Below are positions 26,684 through 36,505 of a DNA stretch of 64,000 nt, piece after piece. Numbering within the stretch: position 1 is the first letter of the stretch; the number at the start of each line of letters is the position of its first letter. Both the position numbers and the translations under genes were made by a program. The stretch is from Marinococcus sp. PL1-022 (GTDB lineage: Bacteria; Bacillota; Bacilli; Bacillales; Marinococcaceae), in NCBI RefSeq assembly GCF_033845285.1, contig NZ_JAWXCX010000001.1:635495-699494 (forward strand), read 5' to 3'. Under the pieces are notes generated by a model that saw only the letters and a list, made by a program, of their open reading frames with translations, did not search any database and had not been told where the DNA came from.

Positions 26684-27442
26684 ATGAGGCATGCGTTAAT
26701 TACAGCAGGCACCAAAGGCCTTGGCCGAAAAGTTTCTGAAGCTTTAAAAGAAAAAGGATATACATTAACGATTACTTACCGAAAAAAAGACGAAGCATAC
26801 TATAGGATGAAAAAGCAGTGGGAAGAGGAAAGCAGCCGTGTTCAGTTTGTTCAGGGGGATATGGTGTCAAAGCAGGACGTTGAGCGGATGGTGGAGGAAG
26901 CTTACACAGCTTTTGGCCGTCTGGATGTTGTCGTGAATAACGCCGGCCCTTACATATTCGAGAAAAAACAGCTGGCAGATTACTCTGATGAAGAATGGCA
27001 CCGGATGATCGACGGCAATTTAAGCGCTGCCTTCCACCTGGCTCGAAAGGCAATACCGATTATGCGCCGGCAGCAGTTTGGCCGTTTCGTCACATATGGA
27101 TTCCAAAATGCCCCAACAGCACCGGGATGGCTTTATCGTTCAGCCTACGCTGCCGCAAAAAGCGGTCTGGTCTCGCTGACGAAATCAATATCGATTGAAG
27201 AAGCGCCTCATGGTATTACTGCAAATATGGTATGCCCGGGCGTAGTGACCGGAGATTTTAAGGAAGCGGATATTCATGAAGGCAGAGAGGTAACCGACCA
27301 TTCCATCCCGGTGGGAAGACCGGCCACAGGCGGGGATATTGCGAGAACTATTTTGTTTTTAACGGATGACGATGCAGATATGATCACTGGTTCTGTGATT
27401 GAAGTGACCGGTGGAGTGGATGTGCTTCATAAGCACAGGTAA
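26684..27442 (+). CDS. short-chain dehydrogenase/reductase (YtkK-like)
   Basis: This 252-residue SDR has the nucleotide-binding TAGTKGLG at its start, VNNAGPYIF (~85) and the active-site SAYAAAK (~160). The catalytic serine expected 13 residues before the tyrosine is replaced: that position reads Asn in QNAPTAPGWLYRSAY. No SIS or SSV strand is present (RFVTYGF instead), so the chemistry may be altered. In B. subtilis the ytkL neighbour ytkK is also an SDR annotated as a FabG-like reductase. It lies 77 bp before ytkL in the same direction. Confidence 0.85.
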   Translation: MRHALITAGTKGLGRKVSEALKEKGYTLTITYRKKDEAYYRMKKQWEEESSRVQFVQGDMVSKQDVERMVEEAYTAFGRLDVVVNNAGPYIFEKKQLADYSDEEWHRMIDGNLSAAFHLARKAIPIMRRQQFGRFVTYGFQNAPTAPGWLYRSAYAAAKSGLVSLTKSISIEEAPHGITANMVCPGVVTGDFKEADIHEGREVTDHSIPVGRPATGGDIARTILFLTDDDADMITGSVIEVTGGVDVLHKHR

Positions 27443-27519
27443 AAGGAAGGCAGTTTAAGTTTGGCCAGTAAAAGGTATAGTTCCCCGGAAACAGTTTTTG
27501 ATTGCGGAGGAGGATATAC

Positions 27520-28203
27520 ATGAAAGTATCTTATCATGGTCACTCAGTAGTAAAGATTGAAACGAACGGCAAAACGATTTTGATTGATCCATTTATTACG
27601 GATAATCCGTTAACTGATTTAAACGCGGAAGAAGTAAAAGCAGACGCCATCCTGCTGACTCACGGACACTTTGATCACGTTGGTGACACAGTGGATATTG
27701 CTAAACGCAACAATGCGCTTGTTGTAGCACCGTTTGAGCTGGCACAGTATCTTGGCTGGCAGGGTGTAGAAACGCACCCGATGCATATTGGTGGCGGGTA
27801 CACGTTTGATTTCGGTCACGTGCAGCTGACGCAGGCATTTCACGGATCCGGCTATTTCCTCGAAGAAGAACAAAAGATTATATACACCGGCATGCCAAGC
27901 GGCATCATTTTTGAATCAGAAGGCAAAAAAGTGTATCACATGGGTGATACCGGCTTGTTCTCAGATATCAAGCTTATTGCTGAAAGAAATAAGATCGATC
28001 TTTTATTCGTTCCGATCGGTGATAACTTCACGATGGGGCCAAAGGATGCCAAAACGGCAGCGGAATGGGTAAACGCGGATTATACAGTCCCAATCCATTA
28101 CAACACTATGCCGCCCATTAAGCAGGACCCGCAGCAGTTTGTGGACTCGCTTTCACCGCTCAAAGGAAAAGCGCTGGAAGCAGGCGGATCCATCGAACTG
28201 TAA
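27520..28203 (+). CDS. ytkL: metallo-beta-lactamase fold hydrolase, UPF0173 (YtkL)
   Basis: This 227-residue enzyme of unknown substrate has the zinc motif [11 protein letters not shown] (~50), further ligands in HMGDTG (~145) and HYNTMPP (~195), and the N-terminal [12 protein letters not shown] typical of UPF0173. The ATG at 27520 lies behind GGAGGAGG; the six upstream codons are rejected. A 20-codon frame just upstream (TTG 27461) ends in TGA overlapping this ATG and may couple translation. Confidence 0.93.
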   Translation: MKVSYHGHSVVKIETNGKTILIDPFITDNPLTDLNAEEVKADAILLTHGHFDHVGDTVDIAKRNNALVVAPFELAQYLGWQGVETHPMHIGGGYTFDFGHVQLTQAFHGSGYFLEEEQKIIYTGMPSGIIFESEGKKVYHMGDTGLFSDIKLIAERNKIDLLFVPIGDNFTMGPKDAKTAAEWVNADYTVPIHYNTMPPIKQDPQQFVDSLSPLKGKALEAGGSIEL

Positions 28204-28212
28204 CACTTTTAA

Positions 28213-28253
28213 AAAACCGCTCAGTCTTTAAAACAGACTGAGCGGTTTTTTTT
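28213..28253 (+). terminator. ytkL terminator
   Basis: AAAACCGCTCAGTCT pairs with AGACTGAGCGGTTTT followed by a long T-run. Confidence 0.93.
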
Positions 28254-28403
28254 AATGCAATTGCCGGCAGGCAGTTGAAGGGAGGGTTCTTGAACCGTAT
28301 AATGTAATAGTACAGATAATAAAACAGAAGTAATACAGTTAGAAATTTACGCAGACAGAGCGTTCCCGGTAAATGCGTGAATAAAAAGGAAGGTACTGTG
28401 CCT

Positions 28404-29714
28404 ATGGCGACCAAACATGAACAAATATTAAACTACATACTTGCCCTGGATGTAGGAGAAAAAATCTCAGTCCGAGGAATTGCAAAAAATTTAGAGGTAA
28501 GTGAAGGTACAGCGTACCGGGCGATCAAGGAAGCGGAAAACCAGGGAATTGTCAGTACAATCGAACGAGTGGGCACGATACGTATTGAAAAAAAGCAAAA
28601 AGAAAATTTTGAACGCTTAACGTATGCTGAAGTCGTCAATATTATCGATGGCCAGGTACTCGGGGGCAGAAACGGCCTGCACAAAACCCTGAACCGCTTC
28701 GTGATCGGGGCGATGAAACTCGAAGCGATGATGCGCTATGTGGAACCCGGAAATCTTCTTATTGTCGGCAACCGCTACCAGGTGCATAAGCTTGCACTTG
28801 AAGCGGGAGCTGCTGTTTTAATCACCGGCGGATTTGACACGAATGAACATGTCATTTCATTGGCGGACGAACTGGGACTTCCGGTCATTACAACGACATA
28901 CGACACGTTTACGGTAGCCTCAATGATTAACCGGGCGATCTATGACCAGCTGATTAAAAAGGAAATTGTAGTAGTAAACGACATTTTAATTCCACTTCAG
29001 GACACCTATTTTATGACAGTGGATAACACTGTGGAAAAATGGCATGAAATGAACCAGAAAACCGGCCACAGCAGATATCCGGTGATCAGTGAGGACATGA
29101 AAATCCAGGGAATGGTGGCAGCAAAGGATGTTCTGGGTGCTTCAGTGCAGACGCCGATTGAAAAGGTGATGACAAAATCTCCGATTACGGTGAGTGAACG
29201 AACGTCTGTAGCTTCGGTAGCCCACACGATGGTGTGGGAAGGAATAGAGCTGCTCCCGGTGATGGATGATGCGAAAAAGCTGCTTGGTGTCATCAGCCGG
29301 CAGGATGTATTAAAAGCGCTGCAGATGGTGCAGCGCCAGCCTCACGTCGGGGAAACCATCGAAGATACAGTGACAAGCCGATTCCGGGAGGCTTCTCCAG
29401 GATCAGGCTTTATGTTTGAGTGCGATATTACTCCGCAGATGACTAATGCGCTGGGGACGGTAGCGAACGGGGTCATCATGTCGCTTGTCACAGAAACAGG
29501 CCGGCGTCTTTTAAGAGAATACAAAAAAGGTGACATGGTTGTAGAAAACGTAACGCTTTACTTTATCCGCCCAGTACAGATTGAAAGTAAAATTGAGTTG
29601 AACGGAAAAATCCTGGAAGTGGGAAGAAAACACGGAAAAGTGGATGTGGAACTGTACTACGAAGGTGCAATCGTCGGTAAGGCGATGATGATGGTACAGC
29701 TGCTCGACCGCTGA
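28404..29714 (+). CDS. ytoI: HTH-DRTGG-CBS-hotdog regulatory protein (YtoI-like)
   Basis: This 436-residue multidomain protein begins with a winged-helix-like segment (residues 1-60, ISVRGIAKNLEVSEGTAYRAIK). A DRTGG domain follows (~65-185), then two CBS motifs (~195-315, with YPVISEDMKIQGMV and LPVMDDAKKLLGVI) and a C-terminal thioesterase-like hotdog domain (~320-430). CBS pairs usually bind adenine nucleotides, so it is probably a ligand-sensing regulator, but targets are unknown. ATG 28404 (MATKHEQI) matches the family start; the nine upstream codons are rejected. It is followed 17 bp later by nrnA, as in B. subtilis. Confidence 0.92.
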   Translation: MATKHEQILNYILALDVGEKISVRGIAKNLEVSEGTAYRAIKEAENQGIVSTIERVGTIRIEKKQKENFERLTYAEVVNIIDGQVLGGRNGLHKTLNRFVIGAMKLEAMMRYVEPGNLLIVGNRYQVHKLALEAGAAVLITGGFDTNEHVISLADELGLPVITTTYDTFTVASMINRAIYDQLIKKEIVVVNDILIPLQDTYFMTVDNTVEKWHEMNQKTGHSRYPVISEDMKIQGMVAAKDVLGASVQTPIEKVMTKSPITVSERTSVASVAHTMVWEGIELLPVMDDAKKLLGVISRQDVLKALQMVQRQPHVGETIEDTVTSRFREASPGSGFMFECDITPQMTNALGTVANGVIMSLVTETGRRLLREYKKGDMVVENVTLYFIRPVQIESKIELNGKILEVGRKHGKVDVELYYEGAIVGKAMMMVQLLDR

Positions 29715-29731
29715 TCAATGGAGGAAAAATA

Positions 29732-30691
29732 ATGCAGATGTTTCAGGCAATCATACAAACGATAGAGCAATACAGTAAAATCATGATTTTCCGGCATGAA
29801 CGCCCGGACCCGGACGCTCTCGGCTCCCAGGCGGGACTGGCGGCATGGATTAGAAAGCAGTTTCCCTGCAAAGAGGTGGGCACTACAGGTGAAAATGAGC
29901 CTTCTCTTTCGTTTTTAACAACCATGGATGAACAGCCGTTTGAAGTGGATGCCGAAACACTGGTTATCGTGTGCGACACTGCCAATATGGCAAGAATTGA
30001 CGGCGGGGGATGGGACCAGGGAGCGGCGATCATAAAAATCGACCACCATCCGAACGAAGATCCATACGGCGAGCCGATGTGGGTGGATACGAAAAAAAGC
30101 TCCACCTGCGAAATGATTACCGAGCTGGTGCTGTATGCCCAGCAGTCTTACGGATGGGCGATCCCGAATGAAACCGCCCGTCTCTGCTATGCTGGTCTTA
30201 TTGGGGACACCGGGCGTTTCCAGTTCAGTAATACCACGCCGAATACGATGCGTATGGCAGCTGAACTGCTTGCGTTTGATTTTGATCCAGGAGCCATCTA
30301 TGCCGAAATGTATAAAAATCCTGAGAGTCTGGTGCGTCTGCGCGGGGAAGTGCTTAAAAACTTCACGCTGACCGAAGACGGAGCAGCCTACATGTACTTA
30401 ACGCAGGACATGCTTAATAAGTACAATGTAACTATCAACGAATCTTCAGCGGTAATTAACTCCTTTGCTGATACAGAAGGTGTCATTGCGTGGGTGTTTT
30501 TTGTAGAAGAAGAGCAGGGGACATACCGTGTGCGCTTTCGTTCACGCGGGCCGGTAATCAATCAGCTGGCTGTTAAATACCACGGGGGCGGACATACAAT
30601 GGCCGCTGGAGCGAAAGCAGAGAACATGAAAGAAGCGGAGGACATCATCCAGGAGCTTGAGACTATCTGCCGAAGCTGGAAGCAGCGGTAA
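29732..30691 (+). CDS. nrnA: bifunctional oligoribonuclease / pAp phosphatase NrnA
   Basis: NrnA degrades nano-RNA from the 3' end and converts pAp to AMP. The 319-residue DHH/DHHA1 protein has the metal motifs RHERPDPDALGSQ (~25), VCDTAN (~80), the DHH-type IDHHPNEDPYG (~105) and GLIGDTGRF (~155). The substrate-binding GGGHTMAAGA is near the C-terminus (~285). It lies between ytoI and dnaE, the usual Bacillus neighbourhood, although ytrH and ytrI are missing here. Confidence 0.95.
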   Translation: MQMFQAIIQTIEQYSKIMIFRHERPDPDALGSQAGLAAWIRKQFPCKEVGTTGENEPSLSFLTTMDEQPFEVDAETLVIVCDTANMARIDGGGWDQGAAIIKIDHHPNEDPYGEPMWVDTKKSSTCEMITELVLYAQQSYGWAIPNETARLCYAGLIGDTGRFQFSNTTPNTMRMAAELLAFDFDPGAIYAEMYKNPESLVRLRGEVLKNFTLTEDGAAYMYLTQDMLNKYNVTINESSAVINSFADTEGVIAWVFFVEEEQGTYRVRFRSRGPVINQLAVKYHGGGHTMAAGAKAENMKEAEDIIQELETICRSWKQR

Positions 30692-30732
30692 AGAGCTTCG
30701 TAATAGGCCAGGCTGAAGGGAGGGAAAGGCGC

Positions 30733-33700
30733 ATGTCACTGCACGCATACTCGGAATACAGCATTTTGCAAAGCACGATCCGGCTCGAAAATCTTGTGCG
30801 CAAAGCAAAGGAATACAACTGGCCGGCTGCAGCGGTTACTGATCGGGATACGATGCACGGCGCAGTTGCTTTTTACCGCCTCTGCCGGCAGTATCAGGTG
30901 AAAGGTCTCCCGGGGATTGAATTGTGGGTCCAGGGAGACATGAATGAGGACGAAGAATTTCCGGTGGTGGCGCTCCCGCAGAACAATCAGGGATACGCGC
31001 AGCTCATGCGGTGGGCCGGGGATAAACAACAGGACAAGCAGGTAACATGGGAACAACTGGCAGGCTCTGCCGGTTGTCTTTTTATCCTCCCGCTTGAAAA
31101 CAGTGAGCCGGGCACCTTTAAGAACAGCCAGGACGCGTTACATGCATTTTTTGAAAAGTGGAGCAGGCGGTTCAAGCCTGACGCACTATGGCTTGAAGCA
31201 CCAAAGGCTGGAGAGGAAATAGAATGGAGAAGGACTGCAGAGCAGTTCGGACTATCGATGGCAGCATCTCCATTAATCAATATGCAAACAACCGAAGAGG
31301 AGCGGGCCTATAAGCTGCTGCATGCAGTAAAGAAAGGCAGCGTCTGGAAGGATACGGTAATAGAGCAGAGGCCTTTCTCACTCGAAATGTGGCAGCAGGC
31401 AGCATTTGATTTGTATGAAGCTGAGCATATTGAAAACTGGAAACGGGCAGCTGATAAATGCGACGTAGACATTTCACTCGGGGAAACGCATCTGCCTGTA
31501 TTTCCAGCTCCGCATGAGCAGTCTGCGGGCCTGTATTTAAAAAAGCTCGCGGAAAAAGGGATGCAAAAGCGTTATAATGCTTTCTCAGAACAAATGAGAG
31601 AGCGATTGGAGCATGAACTGAACGTTATTACCGAAGCCGGCTTTGCTGATTATTTTTTAATTGTGCAGGATTTTGTGGCGTTTGCTAAAAAACAGGGCAT
31701 GTATGTAGGGCCGGGCAGAGGATCGGCAGCTGGATCGCTTGTTTCCTATCTTATCGGTATTACAGATGTGGATCCCCTGCAGTACGGCCTTCTTTTTGAG
31801 CGTTTTTTAAATCCGGAACGTACGGCGCTTCCGGACATAGATATTGACTTCCCGGATCACCGAAGGGAAGAAGTGCTGCACTATTTACGGAATAAATACG
31901 GGGAAAACCATGTGGCTCAGATTGTTACATTCAATACATTCGGGGCACGGGCGGCAATAAGGGATGCGGGAAGGGTACTCGAAATTCCCCATGGACTCAT
32001 TAACCGTACGGCCGGTATGTTTTCAGGCTCTGATTCCATTGCCGGAAAAACTGCCGGTGACAAACAGCTGCAGCAGTGGCAGCAGAATGAACCAAAAGTT
32101 GATTCCCTTCTCCGGGCAGCTTCTTTTTTGGAGGGGCTGCCGCGCCAGACATCTATTCACGCCGCCGGTATCGTGCTAAGCAGCGAACGGCTGGAATCCT
32201 ATACTCCCTTAATGGAGAGAAACGGCTCGCTGCTGTTAACACAGTATCCAATGGAAGATCTTGAAGCTCTCGGACTTGTGAAAATCGACCTGCTGGGGCT
32301 TCGGAATTTAACACTGCTCGAATATATGACTGAGGCGGTTCAAAAAGTAGAGAAGGATTTTCAGTTAAGGTACATTCCGATGGATGATGAAAAAACGTAT
32401 CAGCTGCTGAGCGAGGGGAAAACGAACGGGATATTTCAGCTTGAGTCGGCAGGGATGAAATCTGCTCTGCAGCAGATCCGGCCCGACCGTTTTGAAGATA
32501 TTGCCGCGGTGAGTGCCCTTTACCGTCCGGGCCCGATGGCTCAGATTCCGCTGTATGCAGAGCGCAAGCACGGAATAAAAGAAATGCCCGAACTTCCTGA
32601 ACATATTGAAGACATCGCGGGATCTACGTACGGCATTATCGTATACCAGGAGCAGATTATGCAGATTGCGGTGAAAGTGGCAGGATATTCGATGGGAGAA
32701 GCAGATTCCTTCCGGAGGGCTATCAGCAAAAAAGATTCTGGTGAAATGAAAAAAGAAGAAAAACGGTTTCTTGAAAAAGCCGCAGCTTCGGGCGTGCCGA
32801 AAACGGAAGCAGAAACAATATTCAGCTGGATCGGGCAATTTGCCAATTATGGCTTTAATAAAAGCCACGCAGTAGCCTACAGCGTTATTTCCTATCAGCT
32901 GGCCTATATTAAAGCCCACTATCCGGCCGTTTTTTTCTCCTCCTTAATGACCACTCACGTACGAAGCGAAGAAAAGTTTCTGGAGTACCAGCGGGAAGCG
33001 AAGGAGCTTGGCATTAGACTGCTTCCGCCTTCCATAAATCAAAGCGGCTATGGGTTTCGTATCGAGGAAGGAAATCTCCGTTTTGGCTTGAATATCATTA
33101 AACAGGCAGGCAAAAATAATATCCAGATGATTTTAAAAGAAAGACACAGCGGAGGGCGGTTTGAATACTGGCTTGATTTTCTTCACCGCGTGGACACAAG
33201 AGCTATTGGCCGGCAGGGATTTGTGTACCTTATTCAGGCTGGCGTGTTTGATGAATTTGGCGTCGAGCGGTCAACGCTGCTCGCTTCGCTTGATCGTTCC
33301 CTGCGGATGATCGAAGGAGAGCAGGAATTCCAGGAGTTTGGTACAGAGCTGGCACCGAGAATGCGCTGGATTGAAGCTGAACCCCTTACCCGGGAAGAAA
33401 AGCTTGAGATGGAAAAAGAAGCCTCCGGATATTACTTGAGCGGCCACCCGCTGGATGCCTACAATGAACTTTTTGCTTCCTTCCGGTTATGGGACCTTGG
33501 ACGTTCTCTTCCAACGGATAATCAACTGCGCTGGGCCGGCGGGTTCGTGAGGACGGTGAAAACCGTGAGAACAAAAAATGGACAGTCCATGTGCTTTCTG
33601 ACGATGGATGATGGCTCCGGGGAGCTTGAAGTGGTCGTATTTCCGAATGTCTACCGGAGTGTGAAACCACTGCTTACAGAAAAATCGATTCTTCTGGTCC

Positions 33701-34029
33701 AGGGGCGCACCGATAAACAGGCCCGCAGCAGCAAGATGATTGCAGAAGCGTGTCTATCTCTGCAGGAGCTTGAAAAGCAGTCAGAGAGTACGCTGTTTGT
33801 TAAACTGCCGGGAGAAGGCGGAGAGCAGGCGCTGAGCCGGATTAAGCGGGTGCTTCGGCAGTCACCCGGGGCTATGCCTGTCATCGTCTATGACGAACAG
33901 CAAAAGCGTACCATTCAGCTCGAACCCAGTCTGAAAACGAATGCCGGAAATGCATGCATACGCGAACTTGAAAAGGTTGTATCAAAAGAATCTATTATTA
34001 TAAAACCAAAGAAAGATGCCGCTGACTGA
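30733..34029 (+). CDS. dnaE: DNA polymerase III alpha subunit DnaE
   Basis: DnaE is the polymerase that extends RNA primers before PolC takes over in low-GC Gram-positive bacteria. The 1098-residue protein has an N-terminal PHP domain that is degenerate (MSLHAYSEYSIL, His ligands incomplete), a polymerase core with PGRGSAAGSLVSY (~330) and the catalytic LPDIDIDFPDHR (~375). A helix-hairpin-helix region follows, and near residue 950 an OB fold (GGFVRTVKTVRTKNGQSMCF). It has no proofreading exonuclease domain. GGGAGGG lies before ATG 30733. Confidence 0.97.
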   Translation: MSLHAYSEYSILQSTIRLENLVRKAKEYNWPAAAVTDRDTMHGAVAFYRLCRQYQVKGLPGIELWVQGDMNEDEEFPVVALPQNNQGYAQLMRWAGDKQQDKQVTWEQLAGSAGCLFILPLENSEPGTFKNSQDALHAFFEKWSRRFKPDALWLEAPKAGEEIEWRRTAEQFGLSMAASPLINMQTTEEERAYKLLHAVKKGSVWKDTVIEQRPFSLEMWQQAAFDLYEAEHIENWKRAADKCDVDISLGETHLPVFPAPHEQSAGLYLKKLAEKGMQKRYNAFSEQMRERLEHELNVITEAGFADYFLIVQDFVAFAKKQGMYVGPGRGSAAGSLVSYLIGITDVDPLQYGLLFERFLNPERTALPDIDIDFPDHRREEVLHYLRNKYGENHVAQIVTFNTFGARAAIRDAGRVLEIPHGLINRTAGMFSGSDSIAGKTAGDKQLQQWQQNEPKVDSLLRAASFLEGLPRQTSIHAAGIVLSSERLESYTPLMERNGSLLLTQYPMEDLEALGLVKIDLLGLRNLTLLEYMTEAVQKVEKDFQLRYIPMDDEKTYQLLSEGKTNGIFQLESAGMKSALQQIRPDRFEDIAAVSALYRPGPMAQIPLYAERKHGIKEMPELPEHIEDIAGSTYGIIVYQEQIMQIAVKVAGYSMGEADSFRRAISKKDSGEMKKEEKRFLEKAAASGVPKTEAETIFSWIGQFANYGFNKSHAVAYSVISYQLAYIKAHYPAVFFSSLMTTHVRSEEKFLEYQREAKELGIRLLPPSINQSGYGFRIEEGNLRFGLNIIKQAGKNNIQMILKERHSGGRFEYWLDFLHRVDTRAIGRQGFVYLIQAGVFDEFGVERSTLLASLDRSLRMIEGEQEFQEFGTELAPRMRWIEAEPLTREEKLEMEKEASGYYLSGHPLDAYNELFASFRLWDLGRSLPTDNQLRWAGGFVRTVKTVRTKNGQSMCFLTMDDGSGELEVVVFPNVYRSVKPLLTEKSILLVQGRTDKQARSSKMIAEACLSLQELEKQSESTLFVKLPGEGGEQALSRIKRVLRQSPGAMPVIVYDEQQKRTIQLEPSLKTNAGNACIRELEKVVSKESIIIKPKKDAAD

Positions 34030-34143
34030 TTATTCTGTTATAATAGGTAACGTTTATAATTAAAATGAATGAAACACTTGATGTGCTTCTAAAAGCACAG
34101 GGTTATGATTAAAATATAAAACATGCTGAAGGAGAGTGGCACT

Positions 34144-35379
34144 ATGCCGACAACCCGCGAAGAAGCACTACATATTCATAAACAGAATCAGGGAAAACTG
34201 GAAACGGTCTCGAAAGTACCGGTGAGGAATGGAAGAGATTTAAGTCTGGCATATTCTCCAGGAGTGGCCGAGCCGTGCAAAGAAATTTTTGATGATAAGC
34301 AAAAGGTATTTGAGTATACAATGAAAGGTAATATGGTAGCGGTCGTCTCCGATGGCTCTGCCGTGCTTGGACTGGGCAATATCGGCCCGGAAGCATCCCT
34401 TCCGGTTATGGAAGGGAAAGCGGTTCTCTTTAAATCATTCGCGGGTGTAGATGCTTTTCCGATCTGCCTTGAAACAAATGATGTGGATAAAATCGTCGAG
34501 ACGGTAAAATTAATGCAGCCGACGTTTGGCGGCGTGAATCTGGAAGATATTGCCGCTCCTAACTGCTTTGCCATTGAAGAACGACTGAAAAAAGAAACAA
34601 ATATTCCTGTTTTTCATGATGATCAGCACGGAACGGCAATTGTTACCGTAGCCGGATTAATCAATGCCCTGAAGCTCAATAAAAAGCATATGTCTGAAAT
34701 CCGCGTAGTTATTAACGGGGCAGGCTCAGCCGGAATTGCTATTATTAAGCTTCTGCGCCGCTTTGGGGTGAAGGATGTCATTTTATGCGACTCCAAGGGA
34801 GCTATTTACGAAGGGCGTCCGGAAGGCATGAACGATATGAAAGCAGAAGTCGCAAAGGTAACGAACAATGAAAATGTTTCTGGAGGCTTAAAGGAAGTAG
34901 TACAGAATACGGATGTATTTATTGGTGTTTCTGTGGCAGGAGTATTGTCGAAGGAAATGGTAGAGTCCATGAATGATGACCCTATTATTTTTGCAATGGC
35001 CAACCCGGATCCTGAAATCACTCCGGACGATGCCAAGGAAGCCGGGGCGAAGGTAATTGGCACGGGCCGTTCCGATTTTCCAAACCAGGTAAACAACGTG
35101 CTCGCGTTTCCGGGCATTTTTCGGGGAGCGCTCGATGTAAACGCCACTCACATTAATGAGGACATGAAAAAAGCAGCTGTATATGCTATTGCAGAGCTGA
35201 TCACAGAAGATGAGCTGAACGAAGACTATGTTATTCCAAATCCATTTGATCCGAGAGTTGCCCCGGAAGTGGCTGCAGCAGTAGCGAAAACAGCGATGGA
35301 AACAGGTGTGGCGCGAAAAAATGCTGACCCGGAAAAAATCAAAGAAAAAACAAGAGCTCTTTCTGATATCGAAGAATAG
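34144..35379 (+). CDS. NAD(P)-dependent malic enzyme (YtsJ/MaeB-type)
   Basis: Malic enzyme decarboxylates malate to pyruvate. This 411-residue short bacterial form has SLAYSPGVAEPC (~38), NLEDIAAPNCF (~125), FHDDQHGTAIV (~150, metal ligands) and a Rossmann domain with VINGAGSAGIAIIKLL (~182). It lacks a phosphotransacetylase extension. ATG 34144 follows GGAGAG; seven upstream codons are rejected. In B. subtilis ytsJ lies at the same place between dnaE and accD. Confidence 0.95.
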   Translation: MPTTREEALHIHKQNQGKLETVSKVPVRNGRDLSLAYSPGVAEPCKEIFDDKQKVFEYTMKGNMVAVVSDGSAVLGLGNIGPEASLPVMEGKAVLFKSFAGVDAFPICLETNDVDKIVETVKLMQPTFGGVNLEDIAAPNCFAIEERLKKETNIPVFHDDQHGTAIVTVAGLINALKLNKKHMSEIRVVINGAGSAGIAIIKLLRRFGVKDVILCDSKGAIYEGRPEGMNDMKAEVAKVTNNENVSGGLKEVVQNTDVFIGVSVAGVLSKEMVESMNDDPIIFAMANPDPEITPDDAKEAGAKVIGTGRSDFPNQVNNVLAFPGIFRGALDVNATHINEDMKKAAVYAIAELITEDELNEDYVIPNPFDPRVAPEVAAAVAKTAMETGVARKNADPEKIKEKTRALSDIEE

Positions 35380-35644
35380 TAAAGACCTATATTTCTAACC
35401 ATTGAAGATGTCTGGCTTTTCCTATATATTAGAACTTGTATGTGATAAACTATGTGGAAGACTAATACCAGGAGCGATCGCTGATAAAACGGTCGCTCCT
35501 GATGTACGTCTGCAAATAAGACAACAGCGCTGCGTTATGTACACCCGCTGAACGGTGAATTACATTCCGGGACGCTGCAGTCTGCTTGCGTTTTTATTAT
35601 TTGCGGAGCAGCCAAGCATTAAATATGAAGAAGGTGTCTTTATG
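35380..35644 (+). promoter_or_regulatory. accD upstream region with strong hairpin
   Basis: About 265 bp without a gene. AGGAGCGA...TCGCTCCT (35470-35500) forms a solid hairpin with no T-run, so it is more likely a leader element or the attenuated end of the malic-enzyme transcript than a terminator. Nothing I recognise as a FapR site is present. AAGGTG at 35631-35636 is the accD ribosome binding site. Confidence 0.4.
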
Positions 35645-36490
35645 ATGATCAAAGATTTATTCAGCAAAAGGCGGAAATACGCTTCAATGCCGGCTGAACG
35701 GGAACAGCCGAAAACAATGAATGAGGGCGTTATGACAAAATGCCCCAAATGCAAAACAATTGTATATACAAAAGAGTTAATGAAACATGCCAATGTCTGC
35801 ATGCACTGTGGTCATCATATGCCGATGACTCCTTCCGAACGGATTGATTTGATCCTCGATACGGACTCTTTCCGTGAATTGAACCCCCATATGGTCTCGG
35901 CAGATCCTCTGGAGTTTCCGGAATACAAAGAAAAACTCGAAAAAGATCAGAAAAAGACTGGTCATAAAGAAGCGGTCGTCACAGGTGAAGGGATGATCGG
36001 AGGCACCCCGGTGGTTCTTGGTGTTATGGACCCGGCGTTTCGGATGGGAAGTATGGGCTCAGTAGTCGGGGAAAAAATCACCCGCGCAATCGAACGGGCA
36101 CTTGATCTCCATGCGCCCTTCATTCTGTTTTCTGCTTCAGGCGGAGCCCGGATGCAGGAGGGAATTTTAAGCCTCATGCAAATGGCCAAAACGAGTGCAG
36201 CGCTGAAAAAAATGGATGAAGCAGGGCTTTTGTTTGTATCAGTTATGACTCACCCTACTACCGGCGGCGTTTCTGCAAGCTTTGCCTCTCTCGGGGATTA
36301 CAATTTTGCCGAACCGGAAGCACTGATCGGCTTTGCCGGACGAAGAATAATTGAACAGACGATACGCCAGGAGCTTCCCGAAGACTTTCAGACAGCGGAA
36401 TTTTTGCTTAAACACGGCCAGCTCGACAAGGTACTGCATAGGAAGGACATGAAAAATGTTTTGTCCGCGATCGTGCAGATGCATACGTGA
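35645..36490 (+). CDS. accD: acetyl-CoA carboxylase carboxyltransferase subunit beta
   Basis: AccD with AccA transfers the carboxyl group from biotin to acetyl-CoA to make malonyl-CoA. The 281-residue protein has the Cys4 zinc finger CPKC...CMHCG (~33-55) and the crotonase-like carboxyltransferase domain with [17 protein letters not shown] (~165) and [13 protein letters not shown] (~205). The start is ATG 35645 (MIKDLF) 8 nt after AAGGTG; an adjacent ATG 35642 is possible. It is followed by accA after 15 bp. Confidence 0.97.
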   Translation: MIKDLFSKRRKYASMPAEREQPKTMNEGVMTKCPKCKTIVYTKELMKHANVCMHCGHHMPMTPSERIDLILDTDSFRELNPHMVSADPLEFPEYKEKLEKDQKKTGHKEAVVTGEGMIGGTPVVLGVMDPAFRMGSMGSVVGEKITRAIERALDLHAPFILFSASGGARMQEGILSLMQMAKTSAALKKMDEAGLLFVSVMTHPTTGGVSASFASLGDYNFAEPEALIGFAGRRIIEQTIRQELPEDFQTAEFLLKHGQLDKVLHRKDMKNVLSAIVQMHT

Positions 36491-36505
36491 AGGGAGTAAG
36501 TGACA

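Noticed and set aside
27461-27523. 20-codon frame (TTG) just before ytkL with AAGGAAGG upstream
   Set aside because: Too short to call a gene; it could be a coupling leader peptide but nothing else supports it.
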